NCBI RefSeq assembly: GCF_901827205.1
Contig: NZ_LR594675.1
Coordinates: forward strand, 1-64,000
DNA from: Variovorax sp. PBS-H4
GTDB taxonomy: Bacteria; Pseudomonadota; Gammaproteobacteria; Burkholderiales; Burkholderiaceae_C
Length of the DNA stretch: 64,000 nt
Direction: 5' to 3'
The position numbers and the translations under genes are program-made. A model generated the notes under the pieces. The model had not been told where the DNA came from. It did not search any database and worked only from the letters and a program-made list of their open reading frames with translations. Of this stretch, positions 1 through 8,752 are shown one piece after another (within the stretch, counting starts at the first letter, position 1; every line of letters starts with the position of its first letter).

Positions 1-1380
1 ATGCCGAGTGAAGGCATTGGCGACAGCCTTTGGCAGGCCTGCGTCGACCAGCTCGCGCAGGAACTGTCGGAACAGCAGTTCAACACCTGGATCAAGCCCC
101 TGACCGCGAGGGTCGCTGACGATCTTTCGCGCGTCACCGTCTTTGTCGCCAACCGCTTCAAGCTGGACTGGATCCGGGCTCAGTACGCGGGCAAGATTGC
201 TGCCATGGCCGAGAAGCTCTACGGCCAGCCAGTCATCATCGAGTTAGCGCTTGCTCCGCGAGAAATCGTTGCGCGGCCTGTATCAATGGCGGTCACGGTT
301 GAGACCGATGTGCCTCGCGATGTGGCCGGCCCGGGGGAGGACCTCTCGGGCGGCGCCTTCAAGAACAGACTCAACTCCGGCCTGACCTTCGAGACGCTGG
401 TCGAAGGCACGGCCAACCGGATGGCGCGAGCCGCCGCCATGCACGTGGCCGGCATGCCGGGGCATCTTTACAACCCGTTGTTCATCTACGGCGGCGTCGG
501 CCTCGGCAAGACGCACCTGATGCATGCAGTGGGCAACCGCCTGCTGTCCGACCGCCCCGACGCCAAAGTTCTCTACATCCACGCCGAGCAGTTCGTGTCG
601 GATGTGGTCAAGGCCTATCAGCGCAAGACATTCGATGAGTTCAAGGAGCGCTATCACTCGCTCGACCTGCTGCTGATCGACGACGTCCAGTTCTTCGCCA
701 ACAAGGACCGCACGCAAGAAGAATTCTTCAATGCCTTCGAAGCACTGCTGGCCAAGAAGTCGCACATCGTCATGACCAGCGACACCTATCCGAAGGGGCT
801 GTCGGATATCCACGAACGGCTGGTCTCGCGCTTCGATTCGGGGCTCACGGTGGCTATCGAGCCGCCCGAGCTCGAAATGCGCGTGGCGATCCTGATCAAC
901 AAGGCGCGCGCCGAGAACGCCGAAATGCCCGAGGAAGTGGCCTTCTTCGTGGCCAAGAACGTGCGTTCCAACGTGCGCGAGCTCGAAGGCGCGCTGCGCA
1001 AGATCCTCGCCTACTCGCGCTTCAACCAGAAGGAGATTTCAATCGCCCTGGCACGCGAGGCGTTGCGCGACCTCCTGTCCATCCAGAACCGGCAGATCTC
1101 GGTCGAGAACATCCAGAAAACGGTGGCCGACTACTACAAGATCAAGGTCGCCGACATGTATTCGAAAAAGCGGCCGGCCTCGATTGCCCGGCCGCGTCAG
1201 ATAGCGATGTACCTCGCCAAGGAGCTGACCCAAAAGAGCCTGCCCGAGATCGGTGAACTGTTTGGCGGCCGCGATCACACGACGGTGCTGCACGCGGTGC
1301 GCAAGATCTCCGGCGAGCGCCAACAGCTCACCGAGCTCAACCAGCAGTTGCACGTGCTGGAACAAACCCTCAAGGGCTGA
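1..1380 (+). CDS. dnaA: Chromosomal replication initiator protein DnaA
   Basis: DnaA binds DnaA boxes at the origin, unwinds the DNA and recruits the replicative helicase. The 459-residue protein shows all expected parts: an N-terminal helicase-interaction domain (about 1-85), a variable linker, and an AAA+ core with Walker A GGVGLGKTH near residue 170 and Walker B LLLIDDVQFF near 225. The C-terminal helix-turn-helix carries the family signature GRDHTTVLHAVRKI near 425. The length is typical for Burkholderiales. The ATG is the first base of the window, so the promoter and any upstream half of the origin are outside view. dnaN and gyrB follow on the same strand, the usual origin order. Confidence 0.98.
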   Translation: MPSEGIGDSLWQACVDQLAQELSEQQFNTWIKPLTARVADDLSRVTVFVANRFKLDWIRAQYAGKIAAMAEKLYGQPVIIELALAPREIVARPVSMAVTVETDVPRDVAGPGEDLSGGAFKNRLNSGLTFETLVEGTANRMARAAAMHVAGMPGHLYNPLFIYGGVGLGKTHLMHAVGNRLLSDRPDAKVLYIHAEQFVSDVVKAYQRKTFDEFKERYHSLDLLLIDDVQFFANKDRTQEEFFNAFEALLAKKSHIVMTSDTYPKGLSDIHERLVSRFDSGLTVAIEPPELEMRVAILINKARAENAEMPEEVAFFVAKNVRSNVRELEGALRKILAYSRFNQKEISIALAREALRDLLSIQNRQISVENIQKTVADYYKIKVADMYSKKRPASIARPRQIAMYLAKELTQKSLPEIGELFGGRDHTTVLHAVRKISGERQQLTELNQQLHVLEQTLKG

Positions 1381-1457
1381 TGCATGCCTGCTCATCGCAG
1401 ATTCATGGGGACCTGTCAAAGGACAACTCTGGGGAAAGTTCCGGCACAAGCAGGCGG

Positions 1458-1466
1458 TTGTCCACA
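1458..1466 (+). promoter_or_regulatory. DnaA-box-like nonamer
   Basis: TTGTCCACA differs by one base from the classical box TTATCCACA. It lies in the dnaA-dnaN gap and is probably a DnaA binding site of the origin. Confidence 0.6.
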
Positions 1467-1576
1467 GGCGAGTCGCGCTTCCCAAACTTGTGCGCTTTGG
1501 CGCGACACCACGGAAGCGCGCCTGCACACAGCCTGCCAGCGACGGCAAGTGGCTGTCGGCAAAGCGGAAAACCGCT

Positions 1577-1585
1577 CTGTCCACA
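1577..1585 (+). promoter_or_regulatory. DnaA-box-like nonamer next to the trio element
   Basis: CTGTCCACA has two differences from TTATCCACA but is in the same orientation as the box at 1458. It sits immediately before a GC-rich spacer and the CTA trios, which is where the unwinding-proximal DnaA box is expected. Confidence 0.6.
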
Positions 1586-1603
1586 GCGGAGGCCGTTCCT
1601 TAT

Positions 1604-1615
1604 CTACTACTACTA
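1604..1615 (+). promoter_or_regulatory. DnaA-trio element, four CTA repeats
   Basis: CTACTACTACTA reads as TAG repeats on the other strand, i.e. 3'-GAT-5' trios, the single-strand motif that the DnaA filament engages during origin melting. It is followed by TAATTTGAATTAAAG, the most A/T-rich stretch of the gap. Confidence 0.65.
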
Positions 1616-1649
1616 ATTTGAATTAAAGAAATAAAGGAAGAGGTAAGTC

Positions 1650-2756
1650 ATGATCGTTTTGAAGGCTACACAAGACAAAGTCCTCGCCGCCCTGCAGTCG
1701 GTGGCGGGCATCGTGGAGCGGCGGCACACGCTTCCGATCCTGGCCAACGTGCTGATCCGCAAGACCGGGCCCCGCCTGCAGCTGACCACCAGCGACCTGG
1801 AGATCCAGATCCGCACCCATGCCGAGCTCGGCGGCGACGACGGCAACTTCACGACCACCGTGGGCGCGCGCAAGCTGATCGACATCCTGCGGACCATGCC
1901 AGCCGACCAGACCGTGAGCCTGGAGTCCAGCGCGAGCAAGCTGGTGCTCAAGGGCGGTAAAAGCCGCTTTACGCTTCAGTCGCTGCCCGCCGAGGACTTC
2001 CCGCTGGTGCAGGAGTCGGCCAACTTCGGGCCCGTGTTCAGCGTGCCGCAGAAGACCCTGAAAGACCTGCTGAGCCAGGTGTCCTTCGCGATGGCGGTGC
2101 ACGACATCCGCTACTACCTGAACGGGATCCTGTTCGTGGCCGAAGGCAAGCAGCTGAGTCTGGTGGCCACCGACGGCCATCGCCTGGCTTTCGCTTCCGC
2201 GATGCTCGATGTCGAAGTCCCGCGCCAGGAAGTGATCCTCCCGCGCAAGACAGTGCTGGAGATGCAGCGCCTGCTGTCGGATGCAGATGGCGCGATCGAG
2301 ATGCAGTTTGCCAACAACCAGGCCAAGTTCGCCTTCGAGGGCATGGAGTTCGTCACCAAGCTCGTGGAGGGCAAGTTCCCCGACTACAACCGGGTGATCC
2401 CAAAGAACCACAAGAACTCGGTGACGCTTGGCCGCGCGACTCTGCTGGCCAGCCTGCAGCGCACTGCGATCCTGACCAGCGAGAAGTTCAAGGGCGTGCG
2501 CCTCAACATCGAGCCCGGGACCTTGCGCATTGCCTCCAACAATGCCGAGCAGGAAGAAGCCCAGGACGAGCTCGACATCGACTATGGCGGCGACGCCATC
2601 GAGATCGGCTTCAACGTGAGCTACCTGATCGACGCGCTGGCCAACATGGGCCAGGACATGGTGAAGCTCGACCTCGCCGATTCCAACAGCTCGGTGCTGA
2701 TGACGATCCCAGAGAACGCTTCATTCAAGTACGTCGTCATGCCGATGCGTATCTGA
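1650..2756 (+). CDS. dnaN: DNA polymerase III sliding clamp (beta subunit)
   Basis: The beta clamp encircles DNA and tethers the polymerase III core and other clamp-binding proteins. The protein is 368 residues, the standard length, starting MIVLKATQDKVL and ending in the conserved VVMPMRI, whose terminal M-R-I/L residues form part of the partner-binding pocket. Three repeated clamp domains of about 120 residues each are recognisable. The ATG has a good ribosome binding site (GGAAGAGG) about 10 bases upstream. It lies between the probable origin and gyrB. Confidence 0.98.
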   Translation: MIVLKATQDKVLAALQSVAGIVERRHTLPILANVLIRKTGPRLQLTTSDLEIQIRTHAELGGDDGNFTTTVGARKLIDILRTMPADQTVSLESSASKLVLKGGKSRFTLQSLPAEDFPLVQESANFGPVFSVPQKTLKDLLSQVSFAMAVHDIRYYLNGILFVAEGKQLSLVATDGHRLAFASAMLDVEVPRQEVILPRKTVLEMQRLLSDADGAIEMQFANNQAKFAFEGMEFVTKLVEGKFPDYNRVIPKNHKNSVTLGRATLLASLQRTAILTSEKFKGVRLNIEPGTLRIASNNAEQEEAQDELDIDYGGDAIEIGFNVSYLIDALANMGQDMVKLDLADSNSSVLMTIPENASFKYVVMPMRI

Positions 2757-2858
2757 CGGCGTTTGGCAGGGAGCGAGAAGACCGCCCGCGGCATTCCGCG
2801 GGCTTGGTCTTTGAGAGACGAACAAAACCCGGTCCGAGAGAGAGAGAGAAAGATCCTG

Positions 2859-5480
2859 ATGAGCGAAGACAACAAGCCGGACGCGCCCCACACCGAGCCC
2901 GTCTACACCCCTGAAATCGACAGCGCCATTCCGATCGAAGTGACGCCCGCTGCCGTGGACACCTACGGCGAAGGCTCCATCACGATCCTCGAGGGGCTGG
3001 AGGCGGTGCGCAAGCGCCCCGGGATGTACATCGGCGACACCTCGGACGGCACCGGGCTGCATCACCTGGTCTTCGAGGTGGTCGACAACTCCATCGACGA
3101 AGCGCTGGCGGGCTACTGCGACGACATCATCGTCACCATTCACACGGACAACTCGATCTCGGTGGTCGACAACGGCCGCGGCATCCCGACCGGCGTCAAG
3201 ATGGACGACAAGCACGAGCCCAAGCGCTCGGCCGCCGAAATCGCGCTGACCGAACTGCATGCCGGCGGCAAGTTCAACCAGAACAGCTACAAGGTCTCGG
3301 GCGGGCTGCACGGCGTGGGCGTGAGCTGCGTGAATGCGCTGAGCAAGATGCTGCGCCTCACGGTGCGGCGCGAGGGCAAGGTGCATGTCCTCGAGTTCAG
3401 CAAGGGCTTCGTGCAGAACCGCATCGTCGAGACACTGAATGGCGTCGAGGTGTCGCCGATGAAGATCACGGGCGATACGGAGAAGCGCGGCACCGAGGTG
3501 CACTTCCTGCCCGACACCGAGATCTTCAAGGAGAACGCCGATTTCCACTACGAGATCCTCAGCAAGCGGCTGCGCGAGCTGAGCTTCCTGAACAACGGCG
3601 TGCGTATCCGGCTGCTGGACGAGCGCACCGGCAAGGAAGACGACTTCTCCGGGGCCGGAGGCGTCAAGGGCTTCGTCGAATTCATCAACAAGGGCAAGAC
3701 GATCCTGCACCCCAACGTGTTCTACGCGGCCGGAGAGAAGCCTGCCGACACCTATGGCGGCATCCCCGGCACGCACATCGGCGTCGAGGTCGCGATGCAA
3801 TGGAACAGCGGCTACAACGAGCAGGTGCTGTGCTTCACCAACAACATTCCGCAGCGCGACGGCGGCACCCATCTGACCGGCCTTCGCGCCGCAATGACAC
3901 GGGTGATCAACAAGTACATCGAGGAAAACGAGCTCGCCAAGAAGGCCAAGGTCGAGGTCACCGGCGATGACATGCGCGAGGGCTTGTGCTGCGTGCTCAG
4001 CGTGAAGGTGCCCGAGCCGAAGTTCTCCAGCCAGACCAAGGACAAGCTGGTTTCCAGCGAGGTGCGCGCGCCGGTCGAGGACATCGTCGGCCGGCTGCTC
4101 GGCGACTACCTGCAGGAGCGCCCCAACGACGCCAAGATCATCTGCGGCAAGATCGTCGAGGCCGCGCGTGCGCGCGAGGCGGCTCGCAAGGCGCGCGAGA
4201 TGACGCGCCGCAAAGGCGTGCTCGACGGGATGGGCCTGCCGGGCAAGCTGGCCGATTGCCAGGAGAAGGACCCGGCGCTGTGCGAGGTCTATCTGGTCGA
4301 GGGTGACTCCGCCGGCGGCTCCGCCAAGCAGGGGCGAGACCGGAAGTTCCAGGCCATCCTGCCGCTGCGCGGCAAGATTCTCAACGTCGAGAAGGCGCGT
4401 TACGAGAAGCTGCTGACCAGCAACGAGATCCTGACCATGATCACGGCGCTGGGCACCGGCATCGGCCGCGCGGGCGCGACCACCGCCGGTGGCGGCGCAG
4501 ACGACTTCAACGTGGCCAAGCTGCGCTACCACCGCATCATCATCATGACGGACGCCGACGTCGACGGTGCCCACATCCGCACGTTGCTGCTGACCTTCTT
4601 TTATCGCCAGATGCCCGAGCTGGTCGAGCGGGGTCACATCTACATCGCGCAGCCGCCGCTCTACAAGGTGAAGGTCGGCAAGGAGGAGCAGTACCTCAAG
4701 GACGGGCCTGCGCTCGACGCCTTCTTGCTGAAGGTCGCCCTCAAGGACGCGAGCATCCAGACCGGCGGCGACAAGCCGACGACGCTCAGCGGCGAGACGC
4801 TGGCCGAACTGGCCCGCAAGCACCAGTTGGCCGAGGCAGTGATCGCGCGCCTCGGCAACTTCCTCGACGCCGAGGCGCTGCGTGCGATTGCCGACGGCGT
4901 CTCGCTCGACCTGGACACCACGCCTGCGGCAGAGGCCTCGGCCGTGGCGCTGCAGGCGAAGCTGCGCGAACTCAGCGCCACCGGTGTGCCGGCCGAGGTG
5001 GCCAGCGAGTTCGACGCGCGCACCGACAAGCCGCTGCTGCGCATCAGTCGCCGCCACCACGGCAACATCAAGAGCAGCGTGATTACGCAGGACTTCGTGC
5101 ACGGCGCCGACTACGCCGCGCTCGCCGAGGCTGCCAAGACCTTCCGCGATTTGCTCGGCGAGGGTGCTGTCGTCCGCCGGGGAGAAGGCGAGAAGGCCAA
5201 GGAAGAGAAGGCCGGCGATTTCCGCGAAGCGATGCGGTGGCTGATCGGCCAGGCCGAGAACGCCACCTCTCGCCAGCGCTACAAGGGCCTGGGCGAGATG
5301 AACCCGGCGCAGCTCTGGGAGACGACCATGGATCCCAACGTGCGCCGCCTGCTCCGAGTCCAAATCGACGATGCGATCGAGGCCGACCGCGTGTTCACCA
5401 TGCTGATGGGCGACGAGGTCGAGCCGCGCCGGGAGTTCATCGAGCAGAACGCACTGCGGGCGGCGAACATCGACGTCTAG
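2859..5480 (+). CDS. gyrB: DNA gyrase subunit B
   Basis: ATPase subunit of the type II topoisomerase that introduces negative supercoils. An in-frame ATG exists at 2763, but the start at 2859 (MSEDNKPDAPH) is preferred because an AG-rich ribosome binding stretch ends just before it and the extra 32 residues look like untranslated leader. The 873-residue protein has the GHKL ATPase (EVVDNSIDEA near residue 75, GGLHGVGVS near 150), the transducer domain, and the TOPRIM segment (EGDSAGGSAKQGRDR near 485, DADVDGAHIR near 565). The C-terminal motif RYKGLGEMNP is also present. The roughly 170-residue insert within the C-terminal half is usual for beta- and gammaproteobacterial GyrB. Confidence 0.97.
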   Translation: MSEDNKPDAPHTEPVYTPEIDSAIPIEVTPAAVDTYGEGSITILEGLEAVRKRPGMYIGDTSDGTGLHHLVFEVVDNSIDEALAGYCDDIIVTIHTDNSISVVDNGRGIPTGVKMDDKHEPKRSAAEIALTELHAGGKFNQNSYKVSGGLHGVGVSCVNALSKMLRLTVRREGKVHVLEFSKGFVQNRIVETLNGVEVSPMKITGDTEKRGTEVHFLPDTEIFKENADFHYEILSKRLRELSFLNNGVRIRLLDERTGKEDDFSGAGGVKGFVEFINKGKTILHPNVFYAAGEKPADTYGGIPGTHIGVEVAMQWNSGYNEQVLCFTNNIPQRDGGTHLTGLRAAMTRVINKYIEENELAKKAKVEVTGDDMREGLCCVLSVKVPEPKFSSQTKDKLVSSEVRAPVEDIVGRLLGDYLQERPNDAKIICGKIVEAARAREAARKAREMTRRKGVLDGMGLPGKLADCQEKDPALCEVYLVEGDSAGGSAKQGRDRKFQAILPLRGKILNVEKARYEKLLTSNEILTMITALGTGIGRAGATTAGGGADDFNVAKLRYHRIIIMTDADVDGAHIRTLLLTFFYRQMPELVERGHIYIAQPPLYKVKVGKEEQYLKDGPALDAFLLKVALKDASIQTGGDKPTTLSGETLAELARKHQLAEAVIARLGNFLDAEALRAIADGVSLDLDTTPAAEASAVALQAKLRELSATGVPAEVASEFDARTDKPLLRISRRHHGNIKSSVITQDFVHGADYAALAEAAKTFRDLLGEGAVVRRGEGEKAKEEKAGDFREAMRWLIGQAENATSRQRYKGLGEMNPAQLWETTMDPNVRRLLRVQIDDAIEADRVFTMLMGDEVEPRREFIEQNALRAANIDV

Positions 5481-5522
5481 GAGAGAGAAGAACGGCGGCC
5501 GGGATGCTATGAACGCCGCAAG

Positions 5523-5543
5523 AAAAAGGCCCGCATTTGGGCC
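5523..5543 (-). terminator. Possible terminator-like hairpin (reads as a terminator on the minus strand)
   Basis: GGCCC (5528-5532) and GGGCC (5539-5543) form a short stem. The tract of five A residues before it on the plus strand is a T tract on the minus strand. No minus-strand gene is nearby, so it may only mark the 3' end of the gyrB transcript weakly, or be chance. Confidence 0.25.
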
Positions 5544-5646
5544 CGGCCGGTGCCGCACTGCGCGTAAACGCTATACCTAGCCTGACTTTTGCTAAGCAAG
5601 AATTTCGGCCGATTGGATGCCGTTTTTTGGAGCGAGGACAGAAGCG

Positions 5647-6147
5647 ATGAAACCGAACCGTTTCGGGTGGGCCCTGGTGGCAATGGTCATCCTGGGTGCA
5701 GGGACTTCGGCACAGGCACTGCCGTCGAACCCGCCGATCCAGTTGACCCAAGGCATCGAGTACATGTGCGGCGGCAGGAACAGCGCGGAGGCGGCGTTCA
5801 TGCGCATGGTGTCGCCGCGTTGGGCCGCCACACTGGAGTTCTCGGTCAACCGCGCAAAGCCGGGTGACGTGCCGGACGACGTGACCGTGGTGGTGCGTGA
5901 GCGCTATACCGGGCGTCCGATCATGGAAGCGGTCGCAGGGGCGCCATTCATGCTGGCGCGGCTCGATCCGGGCGCCTACGAGGTCGACGCCACCCTGGGC
6001 GGGGTCACCCTCCGGCAGGCCTTGACGGTGTTCAGTGGCGTCGCGTCGCGGGCCGTGTTTGTCTGGCCTTCCAATGTCGATTTCGCCAATGCCGGCGGCC
6101 CGCGCATGGCGCAGCAGCAGGCCGCCGTGCGCGGCAGCAGCGACTGA
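5647..6147 (+). CDS. Secreted hypothetical protein, first of two tandem paralogues
   Basis: Function unknown. The start is placed at 5647, where GAGGAC precedes the ATG and a classical signal peptide begins (positively charged MKPNR, hydrophobic core, cleavage after AQA near residue 25). The mature part is about 140 residues and carries a PPIQLTQGIEYMCGG motif, then a beta-rich region with the pattern FMLARLDPGAYEVDATLGG, which resembles carboxypeptidase-regulatory or Cna-B-like beta-sandwich folds. The same architecture and motifs recur in the gene at 6275, so the two arose by duplication. Probably periplasmic or surface-exposed; no catalytic motif is visible. Confidence 0.8.
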   Translation: MKPNRFGWALVAMVILGAGTSAQALPSNPPIQLTQGIEYMCGGRNSAEAAFMRMVSPRWAATLEFSVNRAKPGDVPDDVTVVVRERYTGRPIMEAVAGAPFMLARLDPGAYEVDATLGGVTLRQALTVFSGVASRAVFVWPSNVDFANAGGPRMAQQQAAVRGSSD

Positions 6148-6274
6148 CGCAGTGGCCGCGGCACGGCGCCGCCGCCCGACGTTCAGCTTCATCTAAGGCG
6201 GCCGAGCCATATTTGCTGCCGTGGGGGCGATCGATTTCGCCTCCGCTTCACAGAACCCGATCGAGGACATGGCT

Positions 6275-6736
6275 ATGAACACAACCTGTTTCTGGCGGCC
6301 AGCGGCTGCCCTGGCGCTGGGTGGTGCGTCGCTTCTGGGTGCACTGTCGGCACATGCGGCCTACAACCCACCGATCCATATGGCCAACGGCATCGAATAC
6401 ATGAGCGGCGGCGTCAGCAGCGACGAGGCTGCGCTGATGGAGAGCGTGGCGCCCCGGTGGCCTGCGACCTTCGAGTTCGCGGTCAAGGACGGCAGCCGTT
6501 CGGACTTCGCGGCCGATGTTGCGGTGACGGTTCGCGACGCCGCCGGGCGCGCTGTGCTGTCGCAGGTCACGGCACGGGGCCCCTTCATGGTGGCGCGCCT
6601 CGACCCAGGCCGCTACGAAGTGGAGGCGACGCTCGGCGGCCGCACGCTGAAGCAAACCGTCGAGATCCACGCCGGCAGCCCGACCCGGGCGCTGTTCCTC
6701 TGGCCGCCGGGCACGGACGTCAGCGCCCACTCGTGA
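6275..6736 (+). CDS. Secreted hypothetical protein, second tandem paralogue
   Basis: Function unknown. The start at 6275 follows GAGGA at a good distance; an in-frame ATG two codons upstream is an alternative. A signal peptide is evident (hydrophobic run, cleavage after AHA near residue 29). The mature protein shares PPIHMANGIEYMSGG, PRWPATFEF and FMVARLDPGRYEVEATLGG with the upstream gene, so both have one conserved N-terminal motif and one beta-sandwich-like region. The 127-bp gap leaves room for a separate promoter, though co-transcription is possible. A role in the envelope is likely only because both are exported. Confidence 0.8.
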   Translation: MNTTCFWRPAAALALGGASLLGALSAHAAYNPPIHMANGIEYMSGGVSSDEAALMESVAPRWPATFEFAVKDGSRSDFAADVAVTVRDAAGRAVLSQVTARGPFMVARLDPGRYEVEATLGGRTLKQTVEIHAGSPTRALFLWPPGTDVSAHS

Positions 6737-6879
6737 ACGGCACATGGGCATGTAATGAAGCCAAGCGGATTGCCGGCTTTCCTGCCGCACGCGCTTGATT
6801 GTTGGCACGTACCTTGAATGGGGCCGAGGCAGCGCCCACATGCGCTCCTTGCCTCCTGCTGGTACCGTGCAGGGCTTCG

Positions 6880-8070
6880 ATGCCGCTTCGCCCAATTACG
6901 CTCCTCTTCACACTGCTGCATGTCTACATCGGCCTGCGGCTGTTGCCTGCCCTCGCCGTACTCACTGGTGCCTGGCCATTGCTAGTGGCCGCACTGGTGC
7001 TGTCGGCGGCCACCATGCCGTTGCCCTTCGTCCGCGCGCGCAGCGCTGGCGGGCGTGCGACCTTGTCCGACGGCTGGAAGTGGCTGGGGCTGCTCAGCAT
7101 GGGCTGGTTTTCCTCGATGTTCGTCCTGACCCTGGTGCGCGACCTTGGGCTGCTGCTGACCTGGATCGTCGTCGCCGCTGGCGGGTGGGCGTTCGACGCC
7201 CTGCATGCCCAGGCCTGGAGCGCAGCGGCGGTGCCCTTCATGGCGACCCTGGTCTCGCTGATCGGCTTCTTCAACGCCCGGCGCACCGCCAGTGTCGTGC
7301 GCGTGGACGTGCCGATCCGCAACCTGCCGGCGGGCCTCGAGGGCTTCACCATCGCCCAGCTCAGCGACATCCACGTCGGGACGACCATCCGGCGCGGATA
7401 CATCCAGCGCATCGTCGATGCGGTCAACCGGCTGGGCGCCGACATGGTCGCGATCACCGGCGATCTGGTGGACGGAACGGTCGCCGAACTGCGCGAGCAT
7501 GTGGCGCCCTTGGCCGGCTTGCGTGCGCGCCTCGGCACCTTCGTGGTCACCGGCAACCACGAGTACTACGCCGGTGCCCATGCCTGGATCGATGAACTGC
7601 GGCGTCTCGGGCTGCGCGTGCTGCTCAACGAGCACGTGGTGCTGCAGACACGCAATGTGAAGGGCGCGCAGACCGACGAGGAGGCGTTCGACAGCGCACT
7701 GCTGGTGGCCGGCGTGACCGACTACACCGCCGTGCATTTCGATGCAGCCCACGCGAGCGATCCCGTGCGCGCCCTGCACGGCGCGCCGCCGCTGGTGCGC
7801 ACCCGGCTACTGCTCGCGCACCAGCCGCGCAGCGCGCCGGCCGCGGCCGAGGCGGGCTACCAGCTGCAGCTCTCCGGGCACACGCACGGGGGACAGTTCT
7901 TCCCGTGGAACCTGTTCGTGCCGCTCCAGCAGCCCTTCACGGCAGGGCTGCACCGGCTGCGCGAGATGTGGGTCTACACCAGCCGCGGGACTGGCTACTG
8001 GGGTCCGCCCAAGCGCTTCGGCGCGCCGTCCGAAATCACGCTGCTGAGGTTGGTGCCGGAGCGATCCTGA
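6880..8070 (+). CDS. Membrane-anchored metallophosphoesterase (YkuE/YaeI-like)
   Basis: Calcineurin-type phosphoesterase of about 396 residues. The N-terminal 140 residues contain about four hydrophobic segments, and the metal-binding signatures follow in order: LSDIHVG (near 160), GDLVDG (near 194), GNHEYY (near 225) and SGHTHGGQ (near 333). Relatives of this layout (YkuE, YaeI) hydrolyse phosphate esters at the membrane; in E. coli YaeI has been linked to lipid phosphate removal. The exact substrate cannot be read from sequence. The start is set at MPLRPITLLF because the longer frame adds a region without coding character. Confidence 0.88.
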   Translation: MPLRPITLLFTLLHVYIGLRLLPALAVLTGAWPLLVAALVLSAATMPLPFVRARSAGGRATLSDGWKWLGLLSMGWFSSMFVLTLVRDLGLLLTWIVVAAGGWAFDALHAQAWSAAAVPFMATLVSLIGFFNARRTASVVRVDVPIRNLPAGLEGFTIAQLSDIHVGTTIRRGYIQRIVDAVNRLGADMVAITGDLVDGTVAELREHVAPLAGLRARLGTFVVTGNHEYYAGAHAWIDELRRLGLRVLLNEHVVLQTRNVKGAQTDEEAFDSALLVAGVTDYTAVHFDAAHASDPVRALHGAPPLVRTRLLLAHQPRSAPAAAEAGYQLQLSGHTHGGQFFPWNLFVPLQQPFTAGLHRLREMWVYTSRGTGYWGPPKRFGAPSEITLLRLVPERS

Positions 8071-8076
8071 CCGGGT

Positions 8077-8589
8077 TCAGGGCCGCGAGCGTGTGAGCCG
8101 CCGCGCGTTGGCGCTTGCCTTGGCGTGGATCGGCTTGAGGCCGCGTTGCGCGATACGAGCGCCGGCGCTCGACAGCTGGCTCAGGGTGGCAGCCGAGCGC
8201 GTGGCGGCGCCGATGAGCGCCCGGCCGTGGGTCGAGACCTGCGTTGGCGTGGTGCTGGTGGCCAGCGAAGCCATGGCGAATGCGCCGCCCAGCCATTGCT
8301 GCACGGCGCGGCCGACGAGCGCGAACTGGGTGCTGTGCAGCTGGTTGCAAATCGCCGCGCCCGACTCGGTGGCGGCCGCCAGCTTCTCATGGCCCATGAG
8401 CTGCATCTCGGCCACGTCCGCGTCGCTGGGCGCAAGCCCGGCCCTGGCCATGCGCTCGGTGCGCAGCTGGATCACGGAGCTGGAGTACAGCAGCATCTCG
8501 TGCGTCTTGAAGGCCACATCCGTCCAAAGCATGAACGGGTTGAAGAACCGAGGGGAGGAGAAGAAGGAGGCGGTGGACATGAACGTCAT
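8077..8589 (-). CDS. Polyhydroxyalkanoate granule-associated phasin-like protein
   Basis: A 170-residue, mostly helical protein without signal peptide. The N-terminal part (FFNPFMLWTDVAFKTHEMLL) and the central acidic helix resemble the small phasin-like proteins that coat polyhydroxyalkanoate granules in Burkholderiales, and the C-terminus is rich in Arg, Ala and Lys. A second, clearer phasin is encoded at 51762-52253. The start is uncertain between the ATG at 8589 and the ATG at 8580. It converges with the metallophosphoesterase gene (6-bp gap) and diverges from the PagL-like gene. Function by resemblance only. Confidence 0.65.
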   Translation of the reverse strand: MTFMSTASFFSSPRFFNPFMLWTDVAFKTHEMLLYSSSVIQLRTERMARAGLAPSDADVAEMQLMGHEKLAAATESGAAICNQLHSTQFALVGRAVQQWLGGAFAMASLATSTTPTQVSTHGRALIGAATRSAATLSQLSSAGARIAQRGLKPIHAKASANARRLTRSRP

Positions 8590-8752
8590 ACGATAAGCAG
8601 AAACCCACTATAGGCTCATCAAGGGGAGTCCGTGGCGGCACGGCGGGTTTTCGGCGAAGATTTAGTCTCACTTGTCACGGCGACCTCGCACGTCGGCCCC
8701 TTCATGGGTGCGGTGGCAGGCGCCGTTTCCGTTTCTCCCCTGGCCCATTCGA

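Larger units (their letters stand above)
1381..1649. other. oriC: Probable replication origin region (oriC) between dnaA and dnaN
   Basis: This 269-bp gap holds two DnaA-box-like nonamers on the plus strand, TTGTCCACA (1458-1466) and CTGTCCACA (1577-1585). About 18 bp after the second come four consecutive CTA triplets (1604-1615), and then an A/T-rich tract to about 1637 in an otherwise GC-rich window. Box, short GC-rich spacer, DnaA-trio and A/T-rich DNA is the basal unwinding layout defined for bacterial origins (best known in Bacillus subtilis). The dnaA-dnaN location is also classical. The promoter of dnaN must lie here too. Inference from sequence only; further boxes may lie upstream of dnaA. 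Confidence 0.75.

Noticed and set aside
2763..2858. Upstream start for gyrB giving 32 extra residues
   Set aside because: The AG-rich ribosome binding region lies inside this extension and family alignments begin near MSEDNKPD.
2721..5558. A 945-residue open frame on the minus strand opposite gyrB
   Set aside because: It is an antisense shadow produced by GC-rich codon use in gyrB; it has no domain, no ribosome binding site and overlaps essential genes.
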